Assembly: GCA_021521415.1 (NCBI GenBank)
Contig: JAIQDT010005803.1
Span: 1 to 64,000 of the forward strand
Direction of reading: 5' to 3'
DNA from: Bidens hawaiensis
Lineage: Eukaryota > Streptophyta > Magnoliopsida > Asterales > Asteraceae
DNA: 64,000 nt
Shown here one piece after another: positions 33,428 to 43,696 of this stretch. The notes beneath the pieces were generated by a model. It was not told the origin of the DNA. It worked only from the letters and a program-made list of their open reading frames with translations, and ran no database searches. A program made the position numbers and the translations under genes. How positions within the stretch are numbered: position 1 is the first letter of the stretch; each line of letters begins with the position of its first letter.

Positions 33428-34816
33428 CTAGAGATGCTTGTTTAGGCATGGAAAATCCAACTTTTCCTGCTCTCTTAAGAATCTTAACAGTTCTGATTGC
33501 TTAGCACTTGTAGGCCTTTGCCTTACATTATAATCTGAGAGATGCAGTGCTGCAATCACAGATAATTGCCATAGATTGAATTTTCTAAAGTCATTCTTAG
33601 AGAAGATCTTCACAATCTCGCCATTTTCCATCATAACATTCAGATGTTCAGTCCTGGAGTCATAGAATACTCCACTTGGCAAAACATTGTGGTTGACTGA
33701 ATGGTTTTTGGCTTTTACTGCAACCTCGACAAAGGGTTTATCCATCTACAAGTGCATCTGCTTTGATTTTTCTTGAGTCGTCACAGACATCTTCCTTTTC
33801 TTTGTACTGTTCTGTTTTGAGAGCAAGGATGTTGTCTGTTTGCAGAATTTCTCTACTTTGGATTTCCCCTTCATTATCATCCTTGATAGATCAACCATCT
33901 TTTTAGATATTCCTTTGTTCTTACCAACTAGAGACTGGGCAGCTCCCTTTTTCATGTTTAACTGCTGTCTTTTTATTTTCTTGAAGTTGCTCAAAATCTC
34001 TTTTCTTTTCATGACTTTTACATAATCAAAAGGAATTCCATTTTTAACCAAAAATTTTGTTTTACCACCATATTTGCTCAAGAACTTTTGAATGTTCATA
34101 TCTTCTTCCAATTCATCTTTCATTTTGTCTTGAACAGTCTTTTCTTCATTCAAAGCCTTTGAAATCTTGTCAATGACAGTGTCTAGTTTCTCTTTTATCT
34201 CTTTCCTTGGTTCTTCTTGCTTAATTAGTTTGAGCAGAGAGACTACCACACTATTTGGAATTTCTTGATCCTTCAAGCATTTTTCAATCAGTTCGTGAGG
34301 CACATCCTTCTGATTAACATTCTTCACTTCATCTTTTAGCATTTTCTCATCTTCAAACATTTTCAACAAACTCTCTTGTTCTTCAAGATCTTTGTCAGTT
34401 AGCCTTTGAATTAGAAGTTCTCTGTCATAAATTTCTGTCATTCTTTGCATATACACTCTTTCTGCTTCTAATTCATATTCATTCATATTTGAGACCATTC
34501 TGTTTTCTTGAAAATTGATAGTCTGAGTTTCATCTTCTTGAGCAATTTCTTTTCCTTTTAGTTTCTTTCTTTTCTCTTATTCTTTCATCTCATCTTCTGG
34601 AATGTTATCAAGATCATCATCTGAGCTGTTCTTTTCATATACTGAAAGAAGCTTCAATGAATTCTCCCCCTGATTCAGTGATTTCTCCCGCTGTTTTGGG
34701 GCAGCTGAGATCTTCTCAACCTCAGATATTAGGGTTTGAACTCGTTGCAATGCTTTCCTCAGTTCTTCAGAAAGATGATGTTTGTAGGAATTGGAATTAC
34801 TTGGAGTTGGATCCAT
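33428..34816 (-). pseudogene. Unrecognised lysine/glutamate-rich coiled-coil ORF of an LTR element
   Basis: One frame of 463 codons from ATG 34816 to 33428, interrupted by only two stops, TAA at 34577 and TAG at 33746. N-terminal part: heptad-like stretch then acidic 'SSDDDLDNIPEDEMKE'. Middle (33746-34498): long charged helices, basic 'KEILSNFKKIKRQQLNMKKG' and 'SKQNSTKKRKMS', possibly a nuclear localisation signal. C-terminal: 'EIVKIFSKNDFRKFNLWQLS' and FLREQEKLDF. It ends about 150 bp before a polypurine tract and LTR, the place of the extra ORF in Sirevirus-like elements. No gag or pol motif accompanies it. I do not recognise the family. Confidence 0.6.
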
Positions 34817-36112
34817 TGCTGATTTTCTGTTATATCAATGAACACACAATTGTCAGTTAGATCTCAAAGTAAGTAAAAAAAAATAGGGTATAAATAATAT
34901 TTCAATTCAAACCGTTGTCTTGAATGATATAGAAATCGGCACAAAACACAAATATAAGTTACTCTTGAAATGTGAAGTTTTAATTTTGAATAGCATATCC
35001 AGGTCTTCTTTTAATGAGAGTTAAGACAAATGTAAAGTACATATCTGCAATTTTTCTGCCAAAATTGCAGATAAAGTTCTTTTGTTTCTGTCTTTTTCTT
35101 TTACATGCCAGGTAAAGTGAGAAATTTGAAAAGTGTTTTGTCTTTTAGCTTATAAATTCCTTATCTATTTAAGGAATGATTGCTTTGGAATATATATCCA
35201 GAAGTGGTAAAGTGTGTAAAGATAAGGTAAAGTGTGTTTCTTTGAGAGTAAGATTTGCAGTGGGAGGAGAGAGAGGGAAATAATGTTGAAAAATTTGCCT
35301 AACTCTCTCTTTTATACCTTTTGAAAGTGGGTTTTAAATGCTCTTTGTCCTTTTGTGAATTATTCGCTATCAACCAGTAACATTATCCACTTGATATATT
35401 AAACATTTAATTTCATTTAAGTTCATAAGACCTTACTCGAAAGATTAATATATCCAAAGTCTACTCGGTATACTTCCACTTACAAACCTTACCCGGTCAA
35501 ACTGTGCTTGGAAAATTTTCATTTTCGATATACGAAGTTTGCCCGAATTTGTCTATTTATAAACCTTGCTGCAACAAACAATGATGAAATTGCCTTTAGT
35601 ACCTGTTCATTCTTGACTTGTACATTCTCCTTATCAGTTTGTACCATCGGCAATATTTTTCAACAAACATCTACTGTTTTTGCAGCACGAGCACACAAAA
35701 CCCTAATTTTTCAAATCCAAAATCAAGTTTCGGCATCTGAAATAAATCATTGTATCATCATCCAAGTCATCTCGAAATCAAAGAAACCTATCTTCATATC
35801 ATAATCAACCTTTTCAGATCTAGAAATAATCAGATGAACAGTGTTGCCCCAAAACGAGCCAAATAACACTGTTACATCAGATCTGGACCGTTTTGACCAA
35901 ATAAACATGAAATTGATGTTGGATCTCCAAACGAGTCATCAACACAAACATCAATCCATATACTTTTCTCCGAATCATCAAATAATTTTAAAACCCCCAA
36001 AAAATAATTTCAACGAACTTCATCATTTAACGTCCATGGTGGATTCAAGAGCGAAATGAATCAGTTCAGCGGTTAGTCTGAATGATTCGGTAACCCAGGC
36101 TCTGATATTAAT
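34817..36112 (-). mobile_element. Leader/internal region of the minus element
   Basis: Non-coding between the primer-binding site and the coiled-coil ORF. A second TATA-like box (minus TATAAATA, about 35552-35560) is followed by ACTCGG/CCCGG words (35430-35540) like those of 32500-33130, so LTR-derived sequence may be embedded here. Confidence 0.4.
36097..36109 (-). other. Primer-binding site (degenerate iMet)
   Basis: Reverse complement TAATATCAGAGCC, two changes from TGGTATCAGAGCC, next to LTR end ...ACATGTCA. Confidence 0.6.
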
Positions 36113-36655
36113 TGACATGTCCTAGCCCCGGTGCGGAAGCGTGAATAATATTAAATACTAATCAACGGTGTGGAGCTCGGATCTAGGGTTAGGATCGAAT
36201 CTAACTCGTATTCACTCTTGAATGATGTTAGTTGGACGGATGAGGTGTATTGGGAGAGAGCCTGATTTGATTAATAATCAACAATAAAGTAGGATGAACA
36301 ATTGTAATCAAAACACAAACAAGATAGAAACGGTAGTATGAAATATTAGCCGAATGATTCTCATTAAGATGAAACACTCATACATACATTCTTACATACA
36401 ATCAATTAAGAAATATCTCAGCCGCCACCAGGAGAGCTCATCCTGGAGGCAGAGACTCTCTCAAAGGGATAAAACCCTAAATCTCACATATACACAATAC
36501 AGTCACTCATACTAGACAAATGAATAAAAACATCTATTTATACTAGTCTAGCATGACTTGGTCTGCAAGCCATCCACCCTTGGTTGAGACCAAAATAATA
36601 TATTTTTCACCCACAAGTAAATTCGATGCGTCGGTCTAAAACATAAGTTCCAACA
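36113..36655 (-). repeat. 5' LTR of the minus element
   Basis: 543 bp. Minus strand starts TGTTGGAACTTATG at 36655 and ends GACATGTCA at 36113; TATA box (minus TATAAATA) at 36535-36542. No clear partner LTR in the window: 32313-33235 does not match it by eye. Confidence 0.65.
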
Positions 36656-36660
36656 TTTTA

Positions 36661-37663
36661 TTTTTGGGTTTGGATTATTTATTTATTGGTTCATGTTTTG
36701 GTATAGTTTTTATTGTATTTGTTTATGATGCGTATGCGTATTTGGTATTAATTTATAATCAAATTGCTATTTCATATGCGTCTTTGTGAATGCCTTTCAT
36801 GTATGGATGCATATTAGGTTGTTTATTGTGTGTTTACAATTAGTTTATGGATTATTGTTAACGTATTCCATAGGAGCGGTAATTGAGCGTTTAGAGATAC
36901 CTTATATTCTGCCACTTACGAGACCGGGAGGTAATTCAGTGTCGTCTATTTTGTCTTTTGCGGGTTTGGGTAGTAATTGCACGGGAGTGAGTCGCATTAG
37001 ATTCCCTTAGATTTTTACAGATCCTAATTATATTCGAATTCTATAAAATACCCCTTTACTTCTTAGGGTATATTGTGATTAGAGAGACCGGGTGGTGATT
37101 TAATCTTTGGGTACCTTAGCATATTTAGATAAAGTGAGACCGGGAGGTGAACTGAACCATTAAACCATTGAGCTTACATGATAGTTTGGGTTCTTAGGTA
37201 TTGTTGGTGATACCGGGAGGTAATCTGGCATACTTTAGTTATTCCTTAAGTTTCATATTTTTAAAATCTGGTAATCAATCATAAATCCAATTCCGAGAGT
37301 TTACGAGTTGACTAGTATGATTCTTTACCTAGGTAGTTGTTTTCCTTATTTGAGTTCCAGTCCGATTTGTCTGTGTCTAGTTTTCGTGTCAGTTTTAGTT
37401 CAAGTATTATTTAATTTATAGCTTATAAATAAAAAAATACAAAAATTCAGTTAAATCAATTTACTTAAGTTATTAGTCAGAGTCTAGTTTAGGTGTCGCT
37501 AGTGTCCTGTGGGTTCGATATCCGGACTTTATTAGGCTTTACTATAGTCGATAGGTACACTTGCCTTGTCTAGTTGTCTACCATTAGGAGAGTCTAGATT
37601 TATAAATTTAAAACTAGAGTGTCTAAGTTAGGTTAGGTTTTTAATAGACCGTTTCGAACATCA
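36661..37663 (+). repeat. Athila/Tat-like LTR 1, second part
   Basis: Continues LTR 1 after the 9.6-kb insertion and matches 41249-42159 of LTR 2 and 42978-43606. It contains repeated 'gagaccgggaggt(a/g)a' phrases. Ends 'gaacatca' just before the primer-binding site. Confidence 0.85.
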
Positions 37664-37669
37664 AGTTTT

Positions 37670-37688
37670 TGGCGTTGTTGCCGGGGAT
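37670..37688 (+). other. Primer-binding site, tRNA-Asp type
   Basis: TGGCGTTGTTGCCGGGGAT differs by two bases from the tRNA-Asp complement (TGGCGCCGTTGCCGGGGAT) used by Athila elements. Sets plus orientation. Confidence 0.8.
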
Positions 37689-37851
37689 ACTTAGGCGATA
37701 GCGAAACTAGCTTTGATTAAACTTAATTGATTAATTGGTTTTTGGTGTCTTGAGTTGTGGTGTGTCTTGTGAGTCTGTGTCTTAGATTAAACGTGTCTAG
37801 TAGTGTTTAGGATAATTTAGTTAGTGTTTAATTTTATCGATTCTAGTTAAT

Positions 37852-38760
37852 ATGTGTAATAGATCAAGCCAGTTTATGAGTTTTTTATATCAAAGATGTT
37901 GGAAAGAGATGATGTTGGAAAGGGCAGAACAAGAGGGACGTGAAACACTCCAAAAGATTAACGCAATGGAAGCCAGGCTTGATAAGTTAAACGAAAGAGA
38001 AACAATCGGTAAAATAGAGGAATTCGAAGCCAGGCTTGATAAGTTGATAGAACTAGAAAGACTCCGTAAAATAGAGGAATTCGAGGCTATGTTAGACGAG
38101 ATAAGTTCTAGACATAAAATTGAGAGTTTTTCTTACAAGGAGCAGGAAGCCGTCTATGATACGGATGATGACTTCTGGAGTGATGATTGAGAGGGCGTGA
38201 AAGAAGAGAAGTAGTTGGAGCTACCTAATTACACGAATCCGAGTGAAGATGTCGTTGTGGAGCCACTTGTGCAGATGGAAGATAACGAAGAGGAGGATCA
38301 TGCACCATCTTGGGAGGATGAGTTTGGTGATAAGTTAGTGGATTTACTAGTTTTTAAAGAACATGAAGAATTTGACCCTGTTGGCGATCTTAACTATTTA
38401 GAAACACTAATTATGGGGAAACCAAAAATGAAGATCAAAACGTCACCAGAAAAGAAAAAGAATAGGAAGTGGCAACAGAGGAGGATCAGAATATGGTGGT
38501 AGTTGAGTCGCCACATCATATGATGGTTAGCAGGTATGTGGATGAGCTAGATAGTGGATCACAACCGAAATCCTCAAATCCGTAAAAGAGGGCACGGAAG
38601 TTCTTTGATCGACACGTTTTGAGGGTTCAAAAATGGTACATTAAGAGTTATAGGGCAACACTGAAATGCAAGAATAACCATCTGCCTCATTATATGCCAC
38701 AAATTAAGTTTGGTCCAGGTAAGTTTAAGTATTAGTGGTCCGACTTGTTTGAATGTTTTT
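37852..38760 (+). pseudogene. Coding remnant of the Athila/Tat-like element (acidic coiled coil)
   Basis: 37852-38190: 112 codons, charged coiled coil with an internal repeat ('EARLDKLNERE' and 'EARLDKLIELERLRKIEEFEA') and acidic end TDDDFWSDD. After a stop, 38215-38502: acidic 'VQMEDNEEEDHAPSWEDEFG' then a basic tail. The following 250 bases, with stops, read RARKFFDRHVLRVQKWY and KFGPGKFKY, reminiscent of the PGKxK motif near the end of Athila pol. No protease, RT or integrase is visible, so the element is non-autonomous. The exact role of the protein is unknown. Confidence 0.55.
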
Positions 38761-40497
38761 AATTAATTTTTAGTCACACTATGTGTTATTTGATTAAATA
38801 TGTTGGACGGGTGGAACTAAACAGGTTAGACCGGGGTTGTATAAAAGAAAAGCCTCCTAATTGAGAATTCAGAAGGAGTCCGGCTGAAGACACTTCTGTA
38901 AAACTTAGCGCTTCCCGGGAGGCAACTCGGTAGTATGTGTTTGTTATTACTTTTGTTTTTGGGGTTTCTTGCTTTCTTGTGCTGGGTGTTTCTTGGTTTG
39001 CATTTAGGATTGCTCTGCAATGTTATTGGATGATTGATGATACGAGGTTTGAATCAAGTGTGGGGTGGCTATTTTCTTATTGATTGCTTCTTTCGTTCGT
39101 AGGTGACGGCTTGGTAGAGAGCACTGGAGTGTGAGGATTTTCGTTCGAATTGGAGGCCATGGGATACGACTCACGAGGCAATACCTTCATATCTACCAGG
39201 GGAGTCTGTTACACTGTACTTATATTTGAATGTTGCTTTATTTTATTTTTTCGTCTATTTCCTGTCTCATTAAGGACAATGTGACATTTAAGTATGGGGA
39301 TGGAAAACTGACGTTTTATCTAAAAAAAGAAAGAAAAAATTAAAAAATAACAATATATATATATCCTGAAAAAAATTAAAATGTACCGAATATTTAATGA
39401 AAACTTTTGCAAATAATGGAAATTGATAGAAAAATTTGAGATCATTTTTAAAAACTATTATTATATATGAGATTAAATAAAGATAACGCACTAAGCTTGG
39501 AATGTGTCGGTAGGCCCAGCTAGCTTTGAAAGGTTTCCCTTGATAATTATTAAAATACCTAATAGATAATAAACCTTGTGGGTTCTCATCTTGAGGGGGA
39601 GATAGTGAAGCTGAAAATTCGATAAGGCATAAAAAGTATTACCGTAATACGACTACCTTGAGGTGGTGAGATTTACATACACTTAAAATTAGCACACCAC
39701 TCTGATTTATTAAAGTAAATAAAGAGTGGTGGCGCCTCGCCATGTCCATTTTTTACACAAGCTTTAGTCATTAGTTATATTTTTTAGGAGAAAGATGCCT
39801 AAGAGCACATAAAAAAATGCGAAAAAAAAAGAAAAAGAAAAAATGTATGTTATAAAAGTTATCAGTATTCTAAAAGTTGGTCCGAAAAGCAGTTGAAAGA
39901 GAAAATTATGTATTGTAAAATGCCAAAGAAGCATTCTCAAAGATAGAAAAAGAGGCTAAAGTGCACATACTCGTCGGGACTGAGAGTTTACGTGTTACCA
40001 AGGGAATGGTGACTCTGAGGATACATTATTGGGGCTCATGGTTTTTAGTCGATAAATATATTCTAGGAAATATATAGGACAATGTCCAATAATATTAGGG
40101 CATGCTCGTACGGCCTCATTTAACCTTTCATCCATCTAAGTGTATTTTCTTCTTACCACTAAAGGGTATTTAGCTTACAGTGATAAGATGAACCAGTTTG
40201 TTTCTACCTTGTTTAAATTGTCTTGAATATGCTTGAGATTGGGGTAACCGGATCGGTAGCTCTTTAGGTGTGAGACCCTTAGGTTTATTGATATCACTTG
40301 AACCTAATTGTTAAATATGATTGGGGACTTGATTGGCTGGTGGCTGGGTTTAAGTGGACAACAATATTGGCAATCGCGGCTTTTGTGTTTTTCTGTGCCT
40401 TAAAGATAACCTATATGTTTTAATGATCAGTTTTGAATTCTGATTCCATTGCAAAATACTTTTTTAGGGACGAAAAAGTATCAAATGTGGGGATATT
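38761..40497 (+). mobile_element. 3' untranslated part of the Athila/Tat-like element
   Basis: Has 'agcgcttcccgggaggcaac' (38907-38926) and 'aaggacaatg..atttaagtatgggga' (39272-39300), phrases I know from the post-pol region of plant Athila/Tat elements. A polypurine tract (AAATGTGGGGAT) at 40483-40494 precedes LTR 2. No ORF of note. Confidence 0.7.
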
Positions 40498-42159
40498 TGA
40501 TATGAGCTAAATTATATACAAATATTATAACTATTTCTCACACTTTTGAGGGCTTTAAAGTTGTTTCTTATAAAAAAAATTGTCTAATTGGTTCATATGT
40601 GGGTATTTAAGGTTTCAAAAGTAAACGAGTTAAAACTGGTTAACTTATGTAAATGATCAATAACTACATCTGTTAGTCATCTTTATATAAAACATTGTGA
40701 GATTAAAGGAAAAATAAGATAATATAACTATATGCACGTTGATATTTAGAAAACATGAAAGTGATTTTCATTAAATAAATATTTAATGATGACATTAATT
40801 GATTTTCATGGTTGGCAGCAAACAATTTGATGAAAACGTACATCGGAAAGACGAAAAGTTGACATTTTAAAGTTGGGCTGTGAGATTTGTTTTTGGGCTC
40901 GCAGGAATAAGAAGGGCTTAGGATTGGTGAATGGAGTACACAAAAAGAAAATAAATTGATTTGAGGCAAGAAGGCAGACAAAGAGAAGGGCGCCACCCCT
41001 GTTGGTGGTGGCTAGGAGCTTGGAAAAAATAAGAAGAAAAGAAAAGAAATCTAGCAAGTAGGCATGTGAATTAATTTAAGCTACCATACACAAAACTCAA
41101 TAATTTAAGCTCAGAGGCTAGTAGCTCAATCATATTTATATTTTTTTTTTCGATTAACCATAATACTTATTTTATCTTTGTTTCATCGATTATTATGATT
41201 GGCTAAACTGTTATACTGCCTGGGTTTGGTTGAATACTTTTTAGACTTGTTTTATTTTTGGGTTTGGTTTATTTATTGATCGGTTTATGTTTTGGTATTA
41301 AATTATAATCAATATGCTATTCCATATGCGTCTTTGTGAATTTCTTTCGTGTATGGATGCATATTAGGTTGTTTACTGTGTGTTTACAACTAGTTTATGG
41401 ATTATTGTTAACGTATTCCATAGGAGCAGTAATTGAGAGTTTAGTGATACCTTATTCTGTCACTTGAGAGACTGGGAGGTAATTCAGTGTCGTCTGTTTT
41501 GGTCTTTTGCGGGTTTGGGTAGTGATTGCACGGGAGTGAGTTGCTCTAGATTCCCTTAGATTCTTATAGATCCGAATTATAATCGAATTCAATAAATACC
41601 CCTTTACGCCTTAGGGAATACTGTGATTAGAGAGACCCGGAGTTGATTTAATCTTTGGGTACCTTAGCATATTTAGGTAAACTGAGACCGAGAGGTGAAC
41701 CAAACCATTAAACCGTTGAGCTTACATGATATTTAGGGTTCTTATATATTGATGGTGAGACATGCAGGTTATCTGGCATACTTTAGTTAATCCTTAAGTT
41801 TCATATTTTTAGAATCCGATAACTAATCATAAATCCAATTCCAAGAGTTTACGAGTTGACTAGTTGGATTCTTTACCTAGGTAATCAGTTTTAGTTTAAG
41901 TATTATTAAATTTATAGTTTATAAATAAAAAAACAAAAAAAAGTCAATTAAATCAATTTACTTAAGTTTTTAGTCAGAGACTAGCTTAGGTGTCAGTAGT
42001 GTCCTGTGGGTTTAATATCAGGACTTTATTATGCTTTACTATAGTTGATAGGTACACTTTCATGTCTAGTGGTCTAGCATTAGGAGAGTCTAGATTTATA
42101 AATTTAAAACTAGAGTGTCTAAGTTAGGTTAGGTTTTTAATAGACCGTTTCGAACATCA
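40498..42159 (+). repeat. Athila/Tat-like LTR 2
   Basis: About 1.66 kb, TGATATGAGC to 'gaacatca'. Complete reference copy for LTR 1 and LTR 3. Small minus-strand ORFs (40703-41057) are shared with LTR 1 and are frame-shifted versions of each other, so not taken as genes. Confidence 0.85.
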
Positions 42160-42298
42160 AGTTTTTGTCACCGTTGTTGGGGTACTTAGGCGATAGTGAA
42201 ACTAGCTTTGATTGAACTTATTTGATTAATTGGTCTTTTCTGTTTAGAGTTGTGGTGTGTCTTTTAGTTCTTTGTCTTAGATTAAGCGTGTCTAGTCG
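42160..42298 (+). mobile_element. Second copy of the element's 5' internal end
   Basis: After LTR 2 the sequence repeats the primer-site region (a degraded 'ttgtcaccgttgttgggg') and about 110 bases matching 37689-37798, up to 'gtgtctag', where a different LTR interrupts. Confidence 0.8.
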
Positions 42299-42977
42299 TG
42301 TCATACCCTCAAAATCCACTTAAGGAATTTTACCGTTTGAGAGTGTGAACTGACAGAATCGTAGTCATTAGTTATATCAAACATCATTAATAAAGTTTTA
42401 AAAAACAAACAAAACATTCAAGTCTGGAATAAACGTGGAAACGTAAACAATAATGTAAATTGTTGCGTCAACACAGGACGACTTAAACCAATAGTTGATA
42501 TGATAAAGTTAAAAGCAATCTAAAACATATTTGAATTTTGCATGCATATCCTAAAAAGCGTGCCCGCCTCGGCTACCAGAGATAAACATACTAAAAGTGT
42601 CAACACAATGTTGGTGAGTTCACAGGTTTAAGTAAAATAATTGTTGCGTTTTAGCGTTACTAGATTTAGTTATTCAAATATATACATCAAAAGGTAGCTA
42701 ACCTATCAAGCATGTATCACTAAGTGTTCAACACCGAAGCTGACTGATTATACATTTGTCTTGCCACCATGACAACCACGACCATGGTAATGTGCTAGCC
42801 AAAATTACACCCACTCGACCTACATCGAGTTTAGAGTCGGGTGGGGTTTGTCAAACCCAGTAGTACTACTCAACACTGACCTGATATTATCCAATATTAA
42901 CCGGTTTGATTGTTTCTAAAGGACTTAGTTGGTTTGTTGCAACTTAGTCTTACAAGTGATATATACATATTATCCAA
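42299..42977. repeat. Truncated LTR starting TGTCATACCC
   Basis: Starts with a CCC-hairpin of the type seen at 27859. Contains 'caatgttggtgagttcac' (about 42608) also found near 28160 and 48285. It ends without a CA terminus where LTR 3 begins. No ORF. Confidence 0.6.
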
Positions 42978-43606
42978 CCTTAGATTCTTACAGATCTGAA
43001 TTATAATCGAATTCAATAAAATACCCCTTTACGCCTTAGGGTATATTGTGATTAGAGAGACCGGGAGGTGATCTAATCTTTGGGTACCTTAGCATATTTA
43101 GGTAAAGTGAGATCGGGAGGTAAACTGAACGATTAAACTGTTGAGCTTACATGATATTTAGGGTTCTTAGGTATTGTTGGTGAGACCGGGAGGTGATCTG
43201 GCATACTTTAGTTATTCCTTAAGGTTCATATTTTTAGAATCCGGTAACCGATCATAAATCCAATTCCGAGAGTTTACGAGTTGACTAGTAGTATTCTTTA
43301 CCCAGGTAGTTCTTTCCCCTATTTGAGTTCTAGTCCTTGTCTAGTTTTCTTGTTAGTTTTAGTTTAAGTATTATTTAATTTATAGTTTATAAATAAAAAA
43401 ACACAAAAATTAATTAAATGAATTTACTTAAGTTATTAGTTAGAGACTAGTTTAGGTGTCGCTAGTGTCCTGTGGGTTCGATATCCGGACTTTATTAGGC
43501 TTTACTATAGTCGACAGGTACACTTGCCTGCCTAGTGGTCTAGATTTATAAATTTAAAACTAACGTGTCTCAGTTATGTTAGGTTTTAAATAGACCATTT
43601 TGCACA
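42978..43606 (+). repeat. Athila/Tat-like LTR 3, 3' part
   Basis: Matches 41556-42156 of LTR 2 and 37008-37660 of LTR 1. Ends 'gcaca' followed by (TC)n. The other outer edge at 26312-26316 is also CTCTC, compatible with a target-site duplication but unsafe in a microsatellite. Confidence 0.8.
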
Positions 43607-43658
43607 TCTCTCTCTCTCTCTCTCTCTCGTGAACAACCAACCCAAAACAGCCAACATA

Positions 43659-43695
<37 letters not shown>
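43607..43695. repeat. (TC)n and (AT)n microsatellites
   Basis: (TC)n at 43607-43628 and (AT)n at about 43664-43693. They create a false minus-strand ORF (43579-43863). Confidence 0.95.

Positions 43696-43696
<1 letters not shown>

Larger units (their letters stand above)
27075..36655. mobile_element. 9.58-kb composite insertion in LTR 1
   Basis: Flanked by TTTTA at 27070-27074 and 36656-36660, with TG at its left edge (TGTCGG) and CA at its right (CCAACA). Removing it plus one TTTTA restores the LTR as seen at about 41240-41262. Inside are a plus-strand LTR piece with its own nested solo LTR, and a minus-strand element. The two outer termini do not look like the ends of one LTR, so more than one event is involved. 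Confidence 0.75.

Noticed and set aside
27075..36655. A single full-length LTR element filling the whole insert
   Set aside because: Left end (TGTCGG...) and right LTR (TGTTGG... on minus, ending ...ACATGTCA) do not match each other, and plus- and minus-oriented parts are mixed.
26312..43611. CTCTC target-site duplication for the Athila/Tat-like element
   Set aside because: Both flanks are CT-rich microsatellite, so the match has little weight.
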